Origin: Luteococcus sp052116585
GTDB taxonomy: Bacteria; Actinomycetota; Actinomycetes; Propionibacteriales; Propionibacteriaceae
Assembly (NCBI RefSeq): GCF_052116585.1
Contig: NZ_JBQKKT010000005.1
Location: 1 to 64,000, forward strand
Length of the DNA stretch: 64,000 nt
Reading direction: 5' to 3'
The notes below the pieces were generated by a model. The model worked only from the letters and a program-made list of their open reading frames with translations. It was not told the origin of the DNA and made no database searches. Positions 25,801-35,400 of the stretch are shown one piece after another (positions within the stretch are counted from its first letter, which is position 1; each line of letters begins with the position of its first letter). Position numbers and translations under genes: made by a program.

Positions 25801-26270
25801 AGGCGGGCGAAGACGTCGACGGGCACGGCCAGCTTGTCGTCCTGGATCGGCAGGCCGCCCTCGGCGATGTGGAAGACGCCGGCGGTGGTGCGGCGGTCAT
25901 TGGCGGGATTGTGCAGCACGCCATTGGCCAGCCGGTAGGAGCTCAGCAGCGCCGAGTGGAATTCGTCGCCGTCATGGGGCAGGCTCAGCGCCCGGGCCAG
26001 GCCGGGGTGGTCCAGCACCAGGGTCCGCTGCGGCAGGTGGGGGTGGACGTCGGTGTTCTGCAGGTAGTCGTCGAGGAAGCCCTGCACGCGCAGGTCCGCG
26101 GCGCACAGCCGGTCTCCCAGGCGGCGGGAGACCTCGCGGTGGCGGGCGATGATCGGGGCGACGAGGTCGCCGTCATTGCTGGGATCGTTGTCTTCCGCAA
26201 TGGGCAGGCCGAGCAGCGACAGGCGCAGGTTGATCGCATCGATGGTTGAGGACGAATCAAGGTTGACCAT
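22875..26270 (-). CDS. PPi-dependent phosphoenolpyruvate carboxykinase
   Basis: A 1131-residue enzyme. Its size and sequence (for example LSLLGLPIAEDNDPSNDGDLVAPI near the N-terminus, read in parts, and NGRKGNSLRLDGEKIMVNM, SSMTGKSPSTTGAGSEGAMTK, RPELQDPDVFAESVDVI) match the large PPi-type PEPCK known from Propionibacterium and Entamoeba. The reaction interconverts PEP, CO2 and phosphate with oxaloacetate and pyrophosphate. The SGGGKSEISKS and TGKSPSTTG stretches are phosphate-loop-like. The start is the ATG at 26270; a TTG four codons upstream is possible. It is a single gene closed by the hairpin at 22793. It links glycolysis with the oxaloacetate end of propionate fermentation. Confidence 0.9.
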   Translation of the reverse strand: MVNLDSSSTIDAINLRLSLLGLPIAEDNDPSNDGDLVAPIIARHREVSRRLGDRLCAADLRVQGFLDDYLQNTDVHPHLPQRTLVLDHPGLARALSLPHDGDEFHSALLSSYRLANGVLHNPANDRRTTAGVFHIAEGGLPIQDDKLAVPVDVFARLLDQAFQPPVEDLQLPFTANQEQKAACFVSLLLRPLVVPAVPGFTRERTMEVRFIVPGGLVSNLDFVEGIFGNAGDPHLPENDASLDPEGWTGTTGAVILAPHLTRVTKKSLGLPHVNDATERQKRDGMCWENDDELYNNGQAFKLCARDERGVIVTVIADNYFGYCKKEVKTQISYSANLFGLAEEEHSGGALAFPAYNLGQEWTDTYTPDDFTVADVVARNPERFEQQPQGHATDREQAHLVVVPGKASYSMRTQQVTWTNPDGSQGSTPLLAGKTYLAPNGYRVHAKPRDADPTQWHLIGTSPSSTQLHKPATVSGGGKSEISKSLLDAFVFGSAFTADVDADLDMVQELLDRDYSDRFRDPAADDQRSILSSDRSLGSVIKLLTPRAEFTDEYNQWLETIPPHVSELVFTVKRYYKPEWGTDWRSHFTVGVINGRKGNSLRLDGEKIMVNMLRVGFEADGSWRLFSLRPDFSPAMKVQTEDDITASVVAPPLGETTDPVSAKYVQNCEQLLFQRPDDAIHRGYDKQTELDMSGDDSFISNFHPLTREEAREIVADAPGLSAFTEPMRQRIIRFAQGADDERPLFLAVSSEPRIVADGKRSKNPRYLQKRPDLTNPEGTAAASLAVHLQRKTAADEPLRMPVDVVAAGRRNNAAEEGVPPLCAYNPLHYMELPELFMEFISSMTGKSPSTTGAGSEGAMTKAPFNALPSIIDLNAALLSFALTETDGWLSSAGVIGPKVRVDHDISLLVPEIFSRMWPEERKAQNLIDGGYLEKMTDFEHQGRTIQASRLGYRMNHLFATNFFGRIFLHPDMVFTDEMLRPELQDPDVFAESVDVIVTTHQRVAQTYFTDGTISLAVPPLKALLEIMAHGHSEKGWTLDSPEFRESFSRRAILDSGWYAQRLAAKQNAEAVQLKQGVTDLAPFVKNEGNAEPVGRLALDDRLATLQERLQMVQSPAYLESLNGTLGRQVSFG

Positions 26271-26404
26271 GCCCCCATTCAAGCCCGTCGGGGTGCAGGG
26301 GCAGCGGGCGGGGGGTCAACGGGAGGTGAATCCTCGGGTCACGACGAGATTGGGCGTGGCCCCCAGTGGCACGCCCTCACGACGAGTGGGCGGCGGGCTG
26401 GCCG

Positions 26405-27517
26405 TCAGCCCGCCAGCGCCTCGTCCACCGGGGTGTGCGGCAGGTCGAAGGCCTGCGCGACGCCCGGGTAGACGATCCGGCCACCCTGCACGTTGAGGCC
26501 CTTGGCCAGCGCCGGGTCCGCCTGCATGGCCGCCTGCCAGCCCAGGTTGGCGATCCGCACGATGTAGGGCAGCGTCGAGTTGGTGAGGGCCCAGGTGGAG
26601 GTGTTGGGCACCGCGCCGGGCATGTTGCCCACGCAGTAGAAGGTGGACTGCTCCACCTGGAAGACCGGGTCCTCGTGCGTGGTGGGGTGGGAGTCCTCGA
26701 AGCAGCCACCCTGGTCAATGGCGACGTCCACCAGCACGCTGCCGGGCTTCATCTGCGTGACCATCTCGTGCGTCACCAGGCGTGGGGTGCGCGATCCGGG
26801 CAGCAGCACCGTGCCGATCACCAGGTCAGCTTGGAGCACCTGTTCGCGCACGGTCAGCCGGGACGACGCGAGCGTCTGCACATTCATGTAGTTGCTGACG
26901 TGGCGCAGCTTGGCCATGTCGGTGTCCAGCACGGTGACGTCGGCCCCCAGTCCGGCCGCGGCCAGTGCCGCCTTGGCGCCAGCCGCGCCACATCCCAGGA
27001 CGACCACCTTGGCCGGCTCGACGCCGGTGACGTGCCCCATCAGGACGCCCCGGCCGCCGGCGGCGCGGGTCAGGTAGTGGGCTCCCATCTGAGGGGCCAG
27101 GCAGCCGGCCACCTCGCTCATCGGGATCAGCAGCGGCAGGCTGCGATCGGGCAGCTGCACCGTCTCATAGGCGATGGCCGTGGCCCTCGACTCCACCAGC
27201 GCATCGGTGAGCGGCCGGTCGGCTGCCAGGTGCAGGTAGGTGAACAGGGTGAGGTCCTCGCGCAGGTGGCGGTACTCGTCGGCGACGGGCTCCTTCACCT
27301 TGAGCAGCAGATCGGCGCGCTCCCAGACCTCGTCGGCGGAGCCCACGATGGTCGCGCCCTGGGCTGCGTAGTCCTCGTCGCTGATGGAGGAACCGGTGCC
27401 GGCGCCGGCCTGGATGGCCACCTCGTGGCCGGCGGCCACCAGCTCGGCCACACCGACGGGCGTGATCGCCACCCGGAACTCGTTGTCCTTGACCTCGGTG
27501 GGGATGGAGATCCGCAT
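26405..27517 (-). CDS. ald: Alanine dehydrogenase
   Basis: A 370-residue NAD-dependent enzyme converting L-alanine to pyruvate and ammonia. Visible motifs are the N-terminal EVKDNEFRVAITP (substrate Arg), LLKVKEP, the conserved His in TYLHLAAD, the nucleotide-binding VVLGCGAAGAKAALAAAGLGA, and DVAIDQGGCFEDS with the catalytic Asp. The ATG follows AAGGAG. It is divergent from glpA; the shared spacer contains a perfect inverted repeat at 27641-27665 that may be an operator for either side. Confidence 0.95.
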   Translation of the reverse strand: MRISIPTEVKDNEFRVAITPVGVAELVAAGHEVAIQAGAGTGSSISDEDYAAQGATIVGSADEVWERADLLLKVKEPVADEYRHLREDLTLFTYLHLAADRPLTDALVESRATAIAYETVQLPDRSLPLLIPMSEVAGCLAPQMGAHYLTRAAGGRGVLMGHVTGVEPAKVVVLGCGAAGAKAALAAAGLGADVTVLDTDMAKLRHVSNYMNVQTLASSRLTVREQVLQADLVIGTVLLPGSRTPRLVTHEMVTQMKPGSVLVDVAIDQGGCFEDSHPTTHEDPVFQVEQSTFYCVGNMPGAVPNTSTWALTNSTLPYIVRIANLGWQAAMQADPALAKGLNVQGGRIVYPGVAQAFDLPHTPVDEALAG

Positions 27518-27640
27518 GATGGCTCCTTGTCGGTGTGAGTGCTGGCTGGTGTGGGTGCTCATTGGTGTGGATGTTCGTGTGGGGACACACTAGGTGGCGA
27601 GCCGTCGGGGCGGACCCTTCGTCGGAGCTTCCGCCGACCC

Positions 27641-27665
27641 TGCACAAATGACAGTCTCTTGTGCA
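27641..27665. promoter_or_regulatory. Inverted repeat TGCACAA-N11-TTGTGCA
   Basis: A perfect 7+7 bp palindrome with an 11-bp spacer, midway between divergent ald and glpA. It could bind a glycerol or alanine regulator; no such regulator gene is adjacent, so the protein is unknown. Confidence 0.45.
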
Positions 27666-27745
27666 CGAATGTTCAGCCAGTCACTGGGGGAATGCACGTC
27701 GGGCGTGAAATCGACCGGGGCATCGCCATCGAAAGGGGCGCTGCC

Positions 27746-27751
27746 TAGGCT
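27746..27751 (+). promoter_or_regulatory. TAGGCT -10 element upstream of glpA
   Basis: TAGGCT lies 63 bp before the glpA ATG, about 80 bp downstream of the palindrome. No clear -35 is seen. The hexamer equals the -10 proposed at 8089 and 11990. Confidence 0.4.
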
Positions 27752-27814
27752 GGAGGGCACGGGAAGCGACGGTGCACGGAGGCACGCCGCACCCAACGGC
27801 GACGGGAGTGCTCG

Positions 27815-29464
27815 ATGAGGAAGTTGCAGGCCGACGTGGTGGTGGTCGGTGGCGGTGCCACCGGCGCCGGCGTCGTGCGTGACGTGGCGATGCGCGGCTA
27901 CAGCGCCGTGCTGGTGGACCGGGCCGACCTGGGCCAGGGGACGACGGGCCGGTACCACGGCCTGTTGCACTCCGGCGGCCGCTATGTGGTCTCCGATCCC
28001 CATTCGGCCACTGAATGCGCGCGCGAGAACGACATCGTCACCCGGATCCATGCCGACGCCGTCGAGGCCACCGGCGGTCTGTTCGTCACCACCCTGGAGG
28101 ACAGCGAGGAGCACGCGGACAAGTTCGCCCCCGCGGCGCTGGCCACCGGTGTGCCGTGCGAGGAGATCAGCATCGCCGAGGCGCTGCGTCGTGAACCGCG
28201 TCTCAACCCCGGCATCAAGCGTGCCTTCGCCGTGCAGGATGGCACCGTCGACGGCTGGCAGATGGTCTGGGGTGCTGCCCACAGCGCCATCGACCACGGC
28301 GCCACCGTGCTGCCGTACCACTCGGTGACCCGCATCACCCGCGACGGTGGCCAGGTGACCGGCGTCATCTGCACCAACATGAAGACGCTCGACGAGGTGC
28401 AGATCGAGACCCGCTTCGTCATCAACGCCGCCGGTCCGTGGGCCGGCCAGGTGGCGGCCATGGCCGACTGCCCCGGCGTCGAGGTGGTGCCCGGGCGCGG
28501 CATCATGATCGCCATGAACCACCGCCTGGTGAACCAGGTGGTCAACCGCTGCATCTACCCGGCCGACGGCGACATCCTTGTGCCGGTGCACACGGTCAGC
28601 ATCATCGGCACCACCGACGTGAAGGCCGACGATCCCGACAAACTGGCGATCCCGCGCGACGAGGTGCAGCAGATGCTGGACTCCGGTGAGGCGCTGATCC
28701 CCGGCTTCCGCCAGGCCCGCGCCGTGCACGCCTGGAGCGGCGCCCGCCCGCTGGTCAAGGACAGCCGGGTCTCGCTCACCGACACCCGCCACATGAGCCG
28801 TGGCATGAACATCATCGACCACCAGGAGCGCGACGGGCTGGACGGTCTGCTCACCATCAGCGGCGGCAAGCTCACCACCTACCGCCTGATGGCCGAGCGC
28901 ATCGTCGACGTGATGTGCGAGCAGCTCGGCGACGAGCGCCCCTGCACCACCGCCGACGAGGCCGTGCCCGGCAGCGAGAAGGGTCACACCTACCTGGTCA
29001 CGCACCGCCTCGAGGAGCGCGAGAAGGACCGTCTGGAAGACCAGATCATCTGCGAGTGCGAGCTGATGAGCAAGAAGCAGCTCACCGACCTGATGGACAC
29101 GCACCCGGAGGCCACCTTCGACGATCTGCGCCGTCAGCTCCGGCTGGGCATGGGCCCCTGCCAGGGCGGCTTCTGCAGCACCCGCGCCGCCGGCATCGCG
29201 CTGGAGCACGGCCACAGCGATGTCGACGAGGCCACCGAGCAGCTGCGCCTGTTCCTCAAGAACCGCTGGGTTGGCCTGTGGCCGATCCTCTACGGGGACC
29301 AGGTGCGCCAGACCGCCCTGGACAACTGGATCTTCAAGGGCACCCTGGACATCGAGCACCTGCCACCGTCGGGCAGCGCCCCGCTGATCCCCGGTGAGGG
29401 CGACGACCAGTTCGCCGTGCCCACCCACCAGAACACCACCACTGAGAGTGAGGACGCGCGATGA
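27815..29464 (+). CDS. glpA: Anaerobic glycerol-3-phosphate dehydrogenase, subunit A
   Basis: A 549-residue FAD enzyme that oxidises glycerol 3-phosphate to dihydroxyacetone phosphate. The FAD-binding motif is VVVVGGGATGAGVVRDVAMRG, followed by the DAO-fold signature GTTGRYHGLLHSGGRYV. The C-terminal part carries a BFD-like [2Fe-2S] domain with cysteines in ICECEL and GMGPCQGGFC. The ATG follows GGGAGTGC. Its stop overlaps glpB as ATGA. With GlpB and GlpC it forms the membrane-associated complex feeding electrons to the quinone pool. Confidence 0.95.
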   Translation: MRKLQADVVVVGGGATGAGVVRDVAMRGYSAVLVDRADLGQGTTGRYHGLLHSGGRYVVSDPHSATECARENDIVTRIHADAVEATGGLFVTTLEDSEEHADKFAPAALATGVPCEEISIAEALRREPRLNPGIKRAFAVQDGTVDGWQMVWGAAHSAIDHGATVLPYHSVTRITRDGGQVTGVICTNMKTLDEVQIETRFVINAAGPWAGQVAAMADCPGVEVVPGRGIMIAMNHRLVNQVVNRCIYPADGDILVPVHTVSIIGTTDVKADDPDKLAIPRDEVQQMLDSGEALIPGFRQARAVHAWSGARPLVKDSRVSLTDTRHMSRGMNIIDHQERDGLDGLLTISGGKLTTYRLMAERIVDVMCEQLGDERPCTTADEAVPGSEKGHTYLVTHRLEEREKDRLEDQIICECELMSKKQLTDLMDTHPEATFDDLRRQLRLGMGPCQGGFCSTRAAGIALEHGHSDVDEATEQLRLFLKNRWVGLWPILYGDQVRQTALDNWIFKGTLDIEHLPPSGSAPLIPGEGDDQFAVPTHQNTTTESEDAR

Positions 29465-30726
29465 GTGACGTCGTCGTCATCGGAGCAGGCCTCGCCGGGC
29501 TCACCTCGGCGCTGCGTCTGCGGCAGGCGGGCCTGACGGTCACCCTGCTCACCAAGGGAATCGGCGGACTGCAGCTGGGCCAGGGCAGCCTGGACGTGCT
29601 GGGCTACGCCCCGGAGCGCGTCGAGCGTCCGCTGGACCAGCTGGGCGCCTTCGTCGCCGAGCATCCCGAGCATCCCTATGCCGTGCTGGGCCGTGAGCCG
29701 CTGGAGCAGGGCATCAGCTGGCTGATGGACACCCTGGGCACGGACCAGCTGGTGGGCGACCCCACCCGCAACCAGCTCTACCCGACGGCCATCGGCGCCA
29801 TGCGCCCCACGGCCGTGGTGCCGCCGTCGATGGCTGCCGGTGTTTGCGAGGCCGGCAAGAAGTTCGTCTTCGTCGGCATCAAGGAGCTGAAGGACTTCTA
29901 CCCGCAGCTGGTGGCCGAGAACCTGGCCCGCACCGAGCTGCCGGGCGGTGGCCGGGTGGAGGCCCGCTTCGAGCACATCAGCTTCCCGGCCCGCGCGGGC
30001 GAGGCCGACTCGAACGCCCTGAACATCGCCCGCACGCTGGATGATTCCGAGGCCAGGCGTCGTTTCGCCGCGTTGGTGAAGCCGCTGGTGCGCGAGGGCG
30101 AGACGGTCGGTCTGCCCGCCGCGCTGGGCGCCACCAACCCCACGGCGTGGCGTGAGATCCAGGAGCTGGTGGGTGCACCGGTCTTCGAGATCCCGCTGCC
30201 CCCGCCGTCGGTGCCCGGCTGGCGCCAGAATGACGCGCTGGTGCAGCAGGTCAAGGATGCGCGCGTGCGCTTCGTGAACGGCACCAAGGTGCTGCGCGGC
30301 CGCGTCGAGGACGGTGTGCTGAAGGGCGTCACCATCAAGGGCACGGGCCGCGAGGTGGAGTACACCGCGGACCACTTCGTGCTGGCCACGGGTGGTTTCG
30401 AGTCCGGCGCCCTCACCCTGGACAGTCACAACGAGCTGCACGAGACGGTGCTGGGCCTGCCGGTGCGCGGCGGCCGGATTGACGACATGGTGCACGGCGA
30501 CTACTGGGGCGGTGACCAGCCGCTGTTCAAGGCAGGCCTCGCCGTCGACGACCAGATGCGCGTCCTGGACGCGGATGGTGCCGTGGTGCATCCCAACCTG
30601 CATGCGTGTGGCGGCATCCTGGCCGGCGCGCAGCGGTGGACCGAGAAGTCGGGCGAGGGAATCGCCCTGGCCAGCGCGGTGCGCGCGAGCGACGCGATCC
30701 TGGCCGAGCTGAAGGAGAAGAACTGA
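29461..30726 (+). CDS. glpB: Anaerobic glycerol-3-phosphate dehydrogenase, subunit B
   Basis: A 421-residue flavoprotein. The N-terminal dinucleotide-binding motif is VVIGAGLAGLTSALRLRQAG, and the C-terminal part shows the FAD-domain stretch HFVLATGGFESGAL and LHACGGILAGAQ. Its length and position between glpA and glpC match the family. The start overlaps the glpA stop (ATGA) and its stop touches the glpC start (TGATG), so the three are tightly coupled. GlpB is thought to pass electrons from GlpA to GlpC. Confidence 0.95.
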   Translation: MSDVVVIGAGLAGLTSALRLRQAGLTVTLLTKGIGGLQLGQGSLDVLGYAPERVERPLDQLGAFVAEHPEHPYAVLGREPLEQGISWLMDTLGTDQLVGDPTRNQLYPTAIGAMRPTAVVPPSMAAGVCEAGKKFVFVGIKELKDFYPQLVAENLARTELPGGGRVEARFEHISFPARAGEADSNALNIARTLDDSEARRRFAALVKPLVREGETVGLPAALGATNPTAWREIQELVGAPVFEIPLPPPSVPGWRQNDALVQQVKDARVRFVNGTKVLRGRVEDGVLKGVTIKGTGREVEYTADHFVLATGGFESGALTLDSHNELHETVLGLPVRGGRIDDMVHGDYWGGDQPLFKAGLAVDDQMRVLDADGAVVHPNLHACGGILAGAQRWTEKSGEGIALASAVRASDAILAELKEKN

Positions 30727-32102
30727 TGACCACCGAGAACGCGGTTCCCGAGCCGCAGGGCCCCACCCAGGTCTCCGAGCCCGTCGACGGGATCTTCGAG
30801 ACCATCAAGGTTGCCCCGGTGGACCAGCGCGAGGCCGCGAAGCAGGCGATGGAGCACCCGCTCGACCAGCTGACCCGCGCCACGCTGGACCACTGCGTGA
30901 AGTGCACCATCTGCGAGACCGCCTGCCCGGTGGCCCGCGTCACGCCGCTGTTCAGCGGCCCCAAGTTCGTCGGGCCGCAGGCCGAGCGCTTCCGCAATGG
31001 CGAGAGCGTCGACCACTCGCTCGACTACTGCAGCTCGTGCGGCATCTGCACCCTGAGCTGCCCGCAGGGCGTGAAGATCGCCGAGCTGAACAGCCAGGCG
31101 CGTGCGGTGATGAAGGCCGACCACATGCCGGTGCGTGACCGTCTGATGACCCAGACCATGCTCGAGGGCATGGTGATGAGCCCGGTGGCGCCCATCGCCA
31201 ACGCGGCGCTGAACAACAAGCCGGTGCGCACCATCATCGAGAAGGTCGTCGGCGTGCACCGCGACGCCCCGATGCCCGAGGCCAACCGCGAGACGCTGCA
31301 GGCGTGGATGAAGAAGCGTCCTGCCCCGACGAAGCCCGCCACCAAGGGACCCGTCGTCTTCTTCACGGGCTGCGCCGGGGGCTTCTTCGAGGTGGAGACC
31401 AGCAAGAAGTCGATCGAGGTGCTGGAACACCTGGGCTACGAGGTGCTGGTGCCCAAGCAGGGTTGCTGTGGGCTGGCCGAGCAGAGCAATGGCCTGTTCG
31501 AGCAGGCCACCAAGCACGTGCTGAAGCTGTGCCGCCAGCTGCAGAGCGCCGGCAAGGACCTCACCATCATCAGCGCGTCGGGTTCCTGCGTCGGCATGCT
31601 GAAGCACGAGGCGCACGAGATCATGGGCGTCGACGCCGAGGAGCTGCACGACGTCGGCACCCGCTCGCGGGACATCAGCGAGTTCCTGCTGGAGCTGGCC
31701 GACGAGGGGGAGTTGCCGCTCGACTTCCGTGAGATGGACATCACGATTCCCTACCACCAGCCCTGCCAGTCGAAGAGCCAGGGCATGGGCGCCCCCGCGA
31801 TGCACCTGCTGGAGCTGATTCCCGGCGTGACGGTGGCCGAGAGCGGGCAGCCCTGCTGCGGCATCGCCGGCACCTACGGGTTGAAGAAGGAGAAGTACGA
31901 GGTGGCCCAGGCCGTCGGCAAGCCCGTCTTCGAGCACATGAAGAAGCACGACCACGGCGTGGGTGCCTGTGACACGGAGACCTGCCGCTGGCAGATCCGC
32001 AAGGGCTCCGGGGTGAACACGGTGCATCCCGTCGAGATCCTGCACTACGCCTACGGCCTGTCGGATGACCTGTTCACCCGACGGGTGGGACTGCGGGACT
32101 GA
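30726..32102 (+). CDS. glpC: Anaerobic glycerol-3-phosphate dehydrogenase, subunit C
   Basis: A 458-residue iron-sulfur subunit. Two ferredoxin-type motifs, CVKCTICETACP and CSSCGICTLSCP, bind [4Fe-4S] clusters. Two CCG domains follow, seen as GCCGLAEQS and PCCGIAGTYGLKK, as in heterodisulfide-reductase-like proteins. There is no clear membrane-spanning helix; attachment is probably through CCG-domain surfaces. The start is the ATG overlapping the glpB stop; a longer upstream frame lies inside glpB. A hairpin terminator at 32124 ends the operon. Confidence 0.95.
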   Translation: MTTENAVPEPQGPTQVSEPVDGIFETIKVAPVDQREAAKQAMEHPLDQLTRATLDHCVKCTICETACPVARVTPLFSGPKFVGPQAERFRNGESVDHSLDYCSSCGICTLSCPQGVKIAELNSQARAVMKADHMPVRDRLMTQTMLEGMVMSPVAPIANAALNNKPVRTIIEKVVGVHRDAPMPEANRETLQAWMKKRPAPTKPATKGPVVFFTGCAGGFFEVETSKKSIEVLEHLGYEVLVPKQGCCGLAEQSNGLFEQATKHVLKLCRQLQSAGKDLTIISASGSCVGMLKHEAHEIMGVDAEELHDVGTRSRDISEFLLELADEGELPLDFREMDITIPYHQPCQSKSQGMGAPAMHLLELIPGVTVAESGQPCCGIAGTYGLKKEKYEVAQAVGKPVFEHMKKHDHGVGACDTETCRWQIRKGSGVNTVHPVEILHYAYGLSDDLFTRRVGLRD

Positions 32103-32426
32103 TCCTCACGCACCTCTCCTCTGGACCCCCGATGCCGATGGCGTCGGGGGTCTTCTGTGTCCGGGGGGTGGAGGGTGCGGAGAAGTCTCAACTACGGGTG
32201 CAGGTGGGCCGCTGTGGTTCGGAGGGCTCGGCCGCGGTGAAGCCGTGGTGAACCCACGGTTTCCCTTGTGTGGATGAAGTGGTTAGTTCCTGAAGTTTTC
32301 GTCAGGGTTCACCCCCCCAGGGTGTGTTTCGGTCTGCCGACCGGCATAGTAAGGCTCGGCGTGCCCTCCCCTACGGCGCGCTCGACACCCGCCCGTCCCC
32401 GGGCCTGCAGGAAGAGGAATCCCCCG
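32103..32426 (+). other. Intergenic region upstream of the first thioester surface protein
   Basis: This contains the glpABC terminator and a probable promoter. CATAGTAAGGC near 32345-32355 is a possible -10. TTCCTGAAG at 32287-32295 is shared, exactly or with one change, by the upstream regions of the two other large surface genes (38790-38798 and 60880-60888). No gene is supported. Confidence 0.4.
32124..32152 (+). terminator. Hairpin terminator after glpABC
   Basis: GACCCCCGATGCC at 32124-32136 pairs with 32140-32152 with one wobble and a 3-nt loop, followed by TTCTGTGT. Confidence 0.75.
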
Positions 32427-35400
32427 ATGACACATGCGAAACAAGTTTCGCCACTGAGGAAGGTACTGCTGCTCCTGATAGCCGCATGCCTTTCGGTGGG
32501 TGGCCTGATGACAGCTGCTCCCCGCGCGTTCGCCGCGGGCTTCTATGGTTACGTCGACAATGTTGCGAGCCATCAGGCTCCGTGGGGTGACGGGACCAAT
32601 CAGACTGCCTACGTGAGCCCTCTGCGGGTTTCGGCAAATGCCGCCGATGCCCAGGCCAGTTACGACGGGACGGCAAGCGCCGGCGAGATTGCCTACTGCT
32701 TCAACCTGGACAAGCCCCCGGCCACGCCCGGTGATACCTTGGGTGTCAATGCTCTGGGCGAACCAAAAACTCCGGTGCAGTTCACGCAGCACACGGATGC
32801 ATCTCTCGCCACCTACGCCGACGCGCCTGCGGCAGATGCTGATGCGGGTGTGCTGAAGGTCATCCAGAACGGCTACCCGAATGATGCCGCTGGGCTGCAG
32901 GCAAGCCTCGGGTTGACCGACGAGGAGTTCCGTTTCGCGACGCAGGCCGCTGTGTACTACTACACCGATGGCGACAACGGCTCGCACCTCACCGACGCAA
33001 CCTCCAACTATGACGGGATCCGTCAGGCATTCCAGATTCTGACAGGTCAGGTGACCTCCCCCGTCACCTTGGCAGAGCCTCCGGCTGGCATGACCCTCAA
33101 CATCTACACGCCCGACGTGGCGGGCTACCAGAGCCTCCTGACGGTCTCCTTCGTGCCGGCCGATGGTTCTACGCCGACTCCCACGCCTACCCCGACTCCC
33201 ACTCCGACGCCGACTGCTCAGCCGGTGACGATCTCGAAGGTGGACATTGCTGGTGCTGAGCTGGCTGGTGCGCAGATCGAGATTCGTGATGCTGCTGGTG
33301 AGTTGGTGGATTCGTGGACGTCGACCACGACTCCTCACGTGATTGCTGATCTGCCGGATGGTACGTACACCTTCCACGAGGTTGCTGCTCCGACGGGTTA
33401 CGTGGTGGTGACTGATGTCGAGTTCACCGTGTCCGGTGGTGTGGTGTCTGAGACGAGCCTGGATGCGACTGCTTCGGGTTCGACGCTGACGGTGACCAAC
33501 CAGGCCGAGCCGACCCCGACGCCGACCCCGACTCCCACCCCGACTCCGACGCCGACTCCTGAGGTGACGCCGACTCCGACGCCGACTCCTGAGGTGACGC
33601 CGACTCCGACGCCGACTCCTGAGGTGACGCCGACTCCGACGCCGACTCCTGAGGTGACGCCGACTCCGACGCCGACTCCGACGCCCACTCCCGAGCCGCA
33701 GCCGACCATCGGCACCACCGCTGCCGACAAGTCCGACCAGGACAAGATCATCAGCTACAAGGGTGGTGTCATTGCTGACACCGTTGCCTACACGAACCTG
33801 GTGCCCGGCACCGAGTACGTGATGTCCGGCAAGGTCATGGACAAGGCCACGGGCGCCGAGACCGGCATCACTGGTTCGGTCACCTTCACGCCCACGACCG
33901 CCAATGGCACCGTCGTGGTCGAGTTCACCGTCCCGGCCAGCTTCGCGGGCAAGACCCTCGTGGTCTTCGAGTCGTTGGCCACCTCGGCCAACCCCACCAC
34001 CCCGGTGGCCACGCACGAGGACATCACTGACGCGGACCAGACCGTCACCGTCGAGAAGGCCCCGACCGTCGCCACCAGCGCGGTCGACAAGGCTGACGGT
34101 GACAAGGCCCTGGCTGCCACCGGCGGCACCATCGTCGACACCGTGACCTACACCGGTCTGACCGTCGGCAAGGAGTACACGCTGAACGGCACGCTGATGG
34201 ACAAGGCTCTGAACATGTCCACCGGCATCACCGCCACCACCACCTTCACCCCGACCGCCGCCAATGGCACGGTCGAGCTGGAGTTCCTGGTTCCCGAGGG
34301 CTACGAGGGCAAGACCCTGGTGGTCTTCGAGAAGGTGACCGAGGTCGCTGCTGACGGCACCATCACCGATGTTGCCAAGCACGAGAACATCAACGACGTC
34401 AAGCAGACCGTCGTCGTGGGCAATGAGCCGCTGGTCTCCACCAGCGCCGTCGACAAGGCCGACAGTGATCGGGTCCTCCTTGCTGAGGGTGGCACGATCG
34501 TCGACACCGTCACCTACATCAACCTCGAGGTCGGCAAGACCTACACCGTGACCGGCACGGTCATGGAGCGCACTGCCGCTGGCGATGCGATCGCCACCGA
34601 CATCAAGGCCACGGCCACGCTGGTTCCGACCACCGCCAATGGCACGGTCAACCTGGAGTTCACGGTGCCTGCGGGCTACGCCGGAAAGACCCTCGTGGTC
34701 TTCGAGGCCGTCTCGCACATCGACGCCTCCACCGGTGCGGTTGTCGAGGATGCCAAGCACGAGGACATCAACGACACCAACCAGACCGTCACCGTCACGC
34801 CCAACCCGTCCATCGGCACCACTGCCAAGGACAAGGCCGACGGCGACAAGGTGATCGCCCACACCGGCGGCACTGTCGTTGACACCGTTGCGTACCAGAA
34901 CCTGGTTCCGGGCACGCAGTACAAGGTCTCGGGAACCCTGGTCGACAAGGCTACGGGTGCGGAGATCGGTGCCACCGCATGGAAGACCTTCACCCCGACT
35001 GCTGCCAATGGCACCGTCGACGTGGAGCTCACCTTCGGTGCGGGCTTCGCCGGCACGACGCTGGTCGCCTTCGAGACCCTCGAGGTTGTGAATGCCGACG
35101 GCACCACGACTCCGGTGGCCGAGCACAAGGACATCAACGACACCGCCCAGACGGTGACCGTCGAGAATGCCCCGACGCCGACCCCGACTCCCGAGGTGAC
35201 CCCGACGCCGACCCCGACTCCCGAGGTGACCCCGACGCCGACCCCCACCCCGGGTGTCCCGTCGATCGGTACCTCGGCTGCGGACCAGGCTGATGGTGAC
35301 AAGGTGCTCGACTCTGCCGGCGGCACCGTCGTCGACACCGTGACCTACACGGGCCTGACCGTGGGCGAAAGCTACACGGTCAAGGGCGAGCTGATGGACA

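Noticed and set aside
22332..26249. A roughly 1300-codon plus-strand frame over PPi-PEPCK and mmdA
   Set aside because: It overlaps two well-supported genes antisense, and its composition (Gly/His/Gln/Val) is that of a GC-rich shadow frame.
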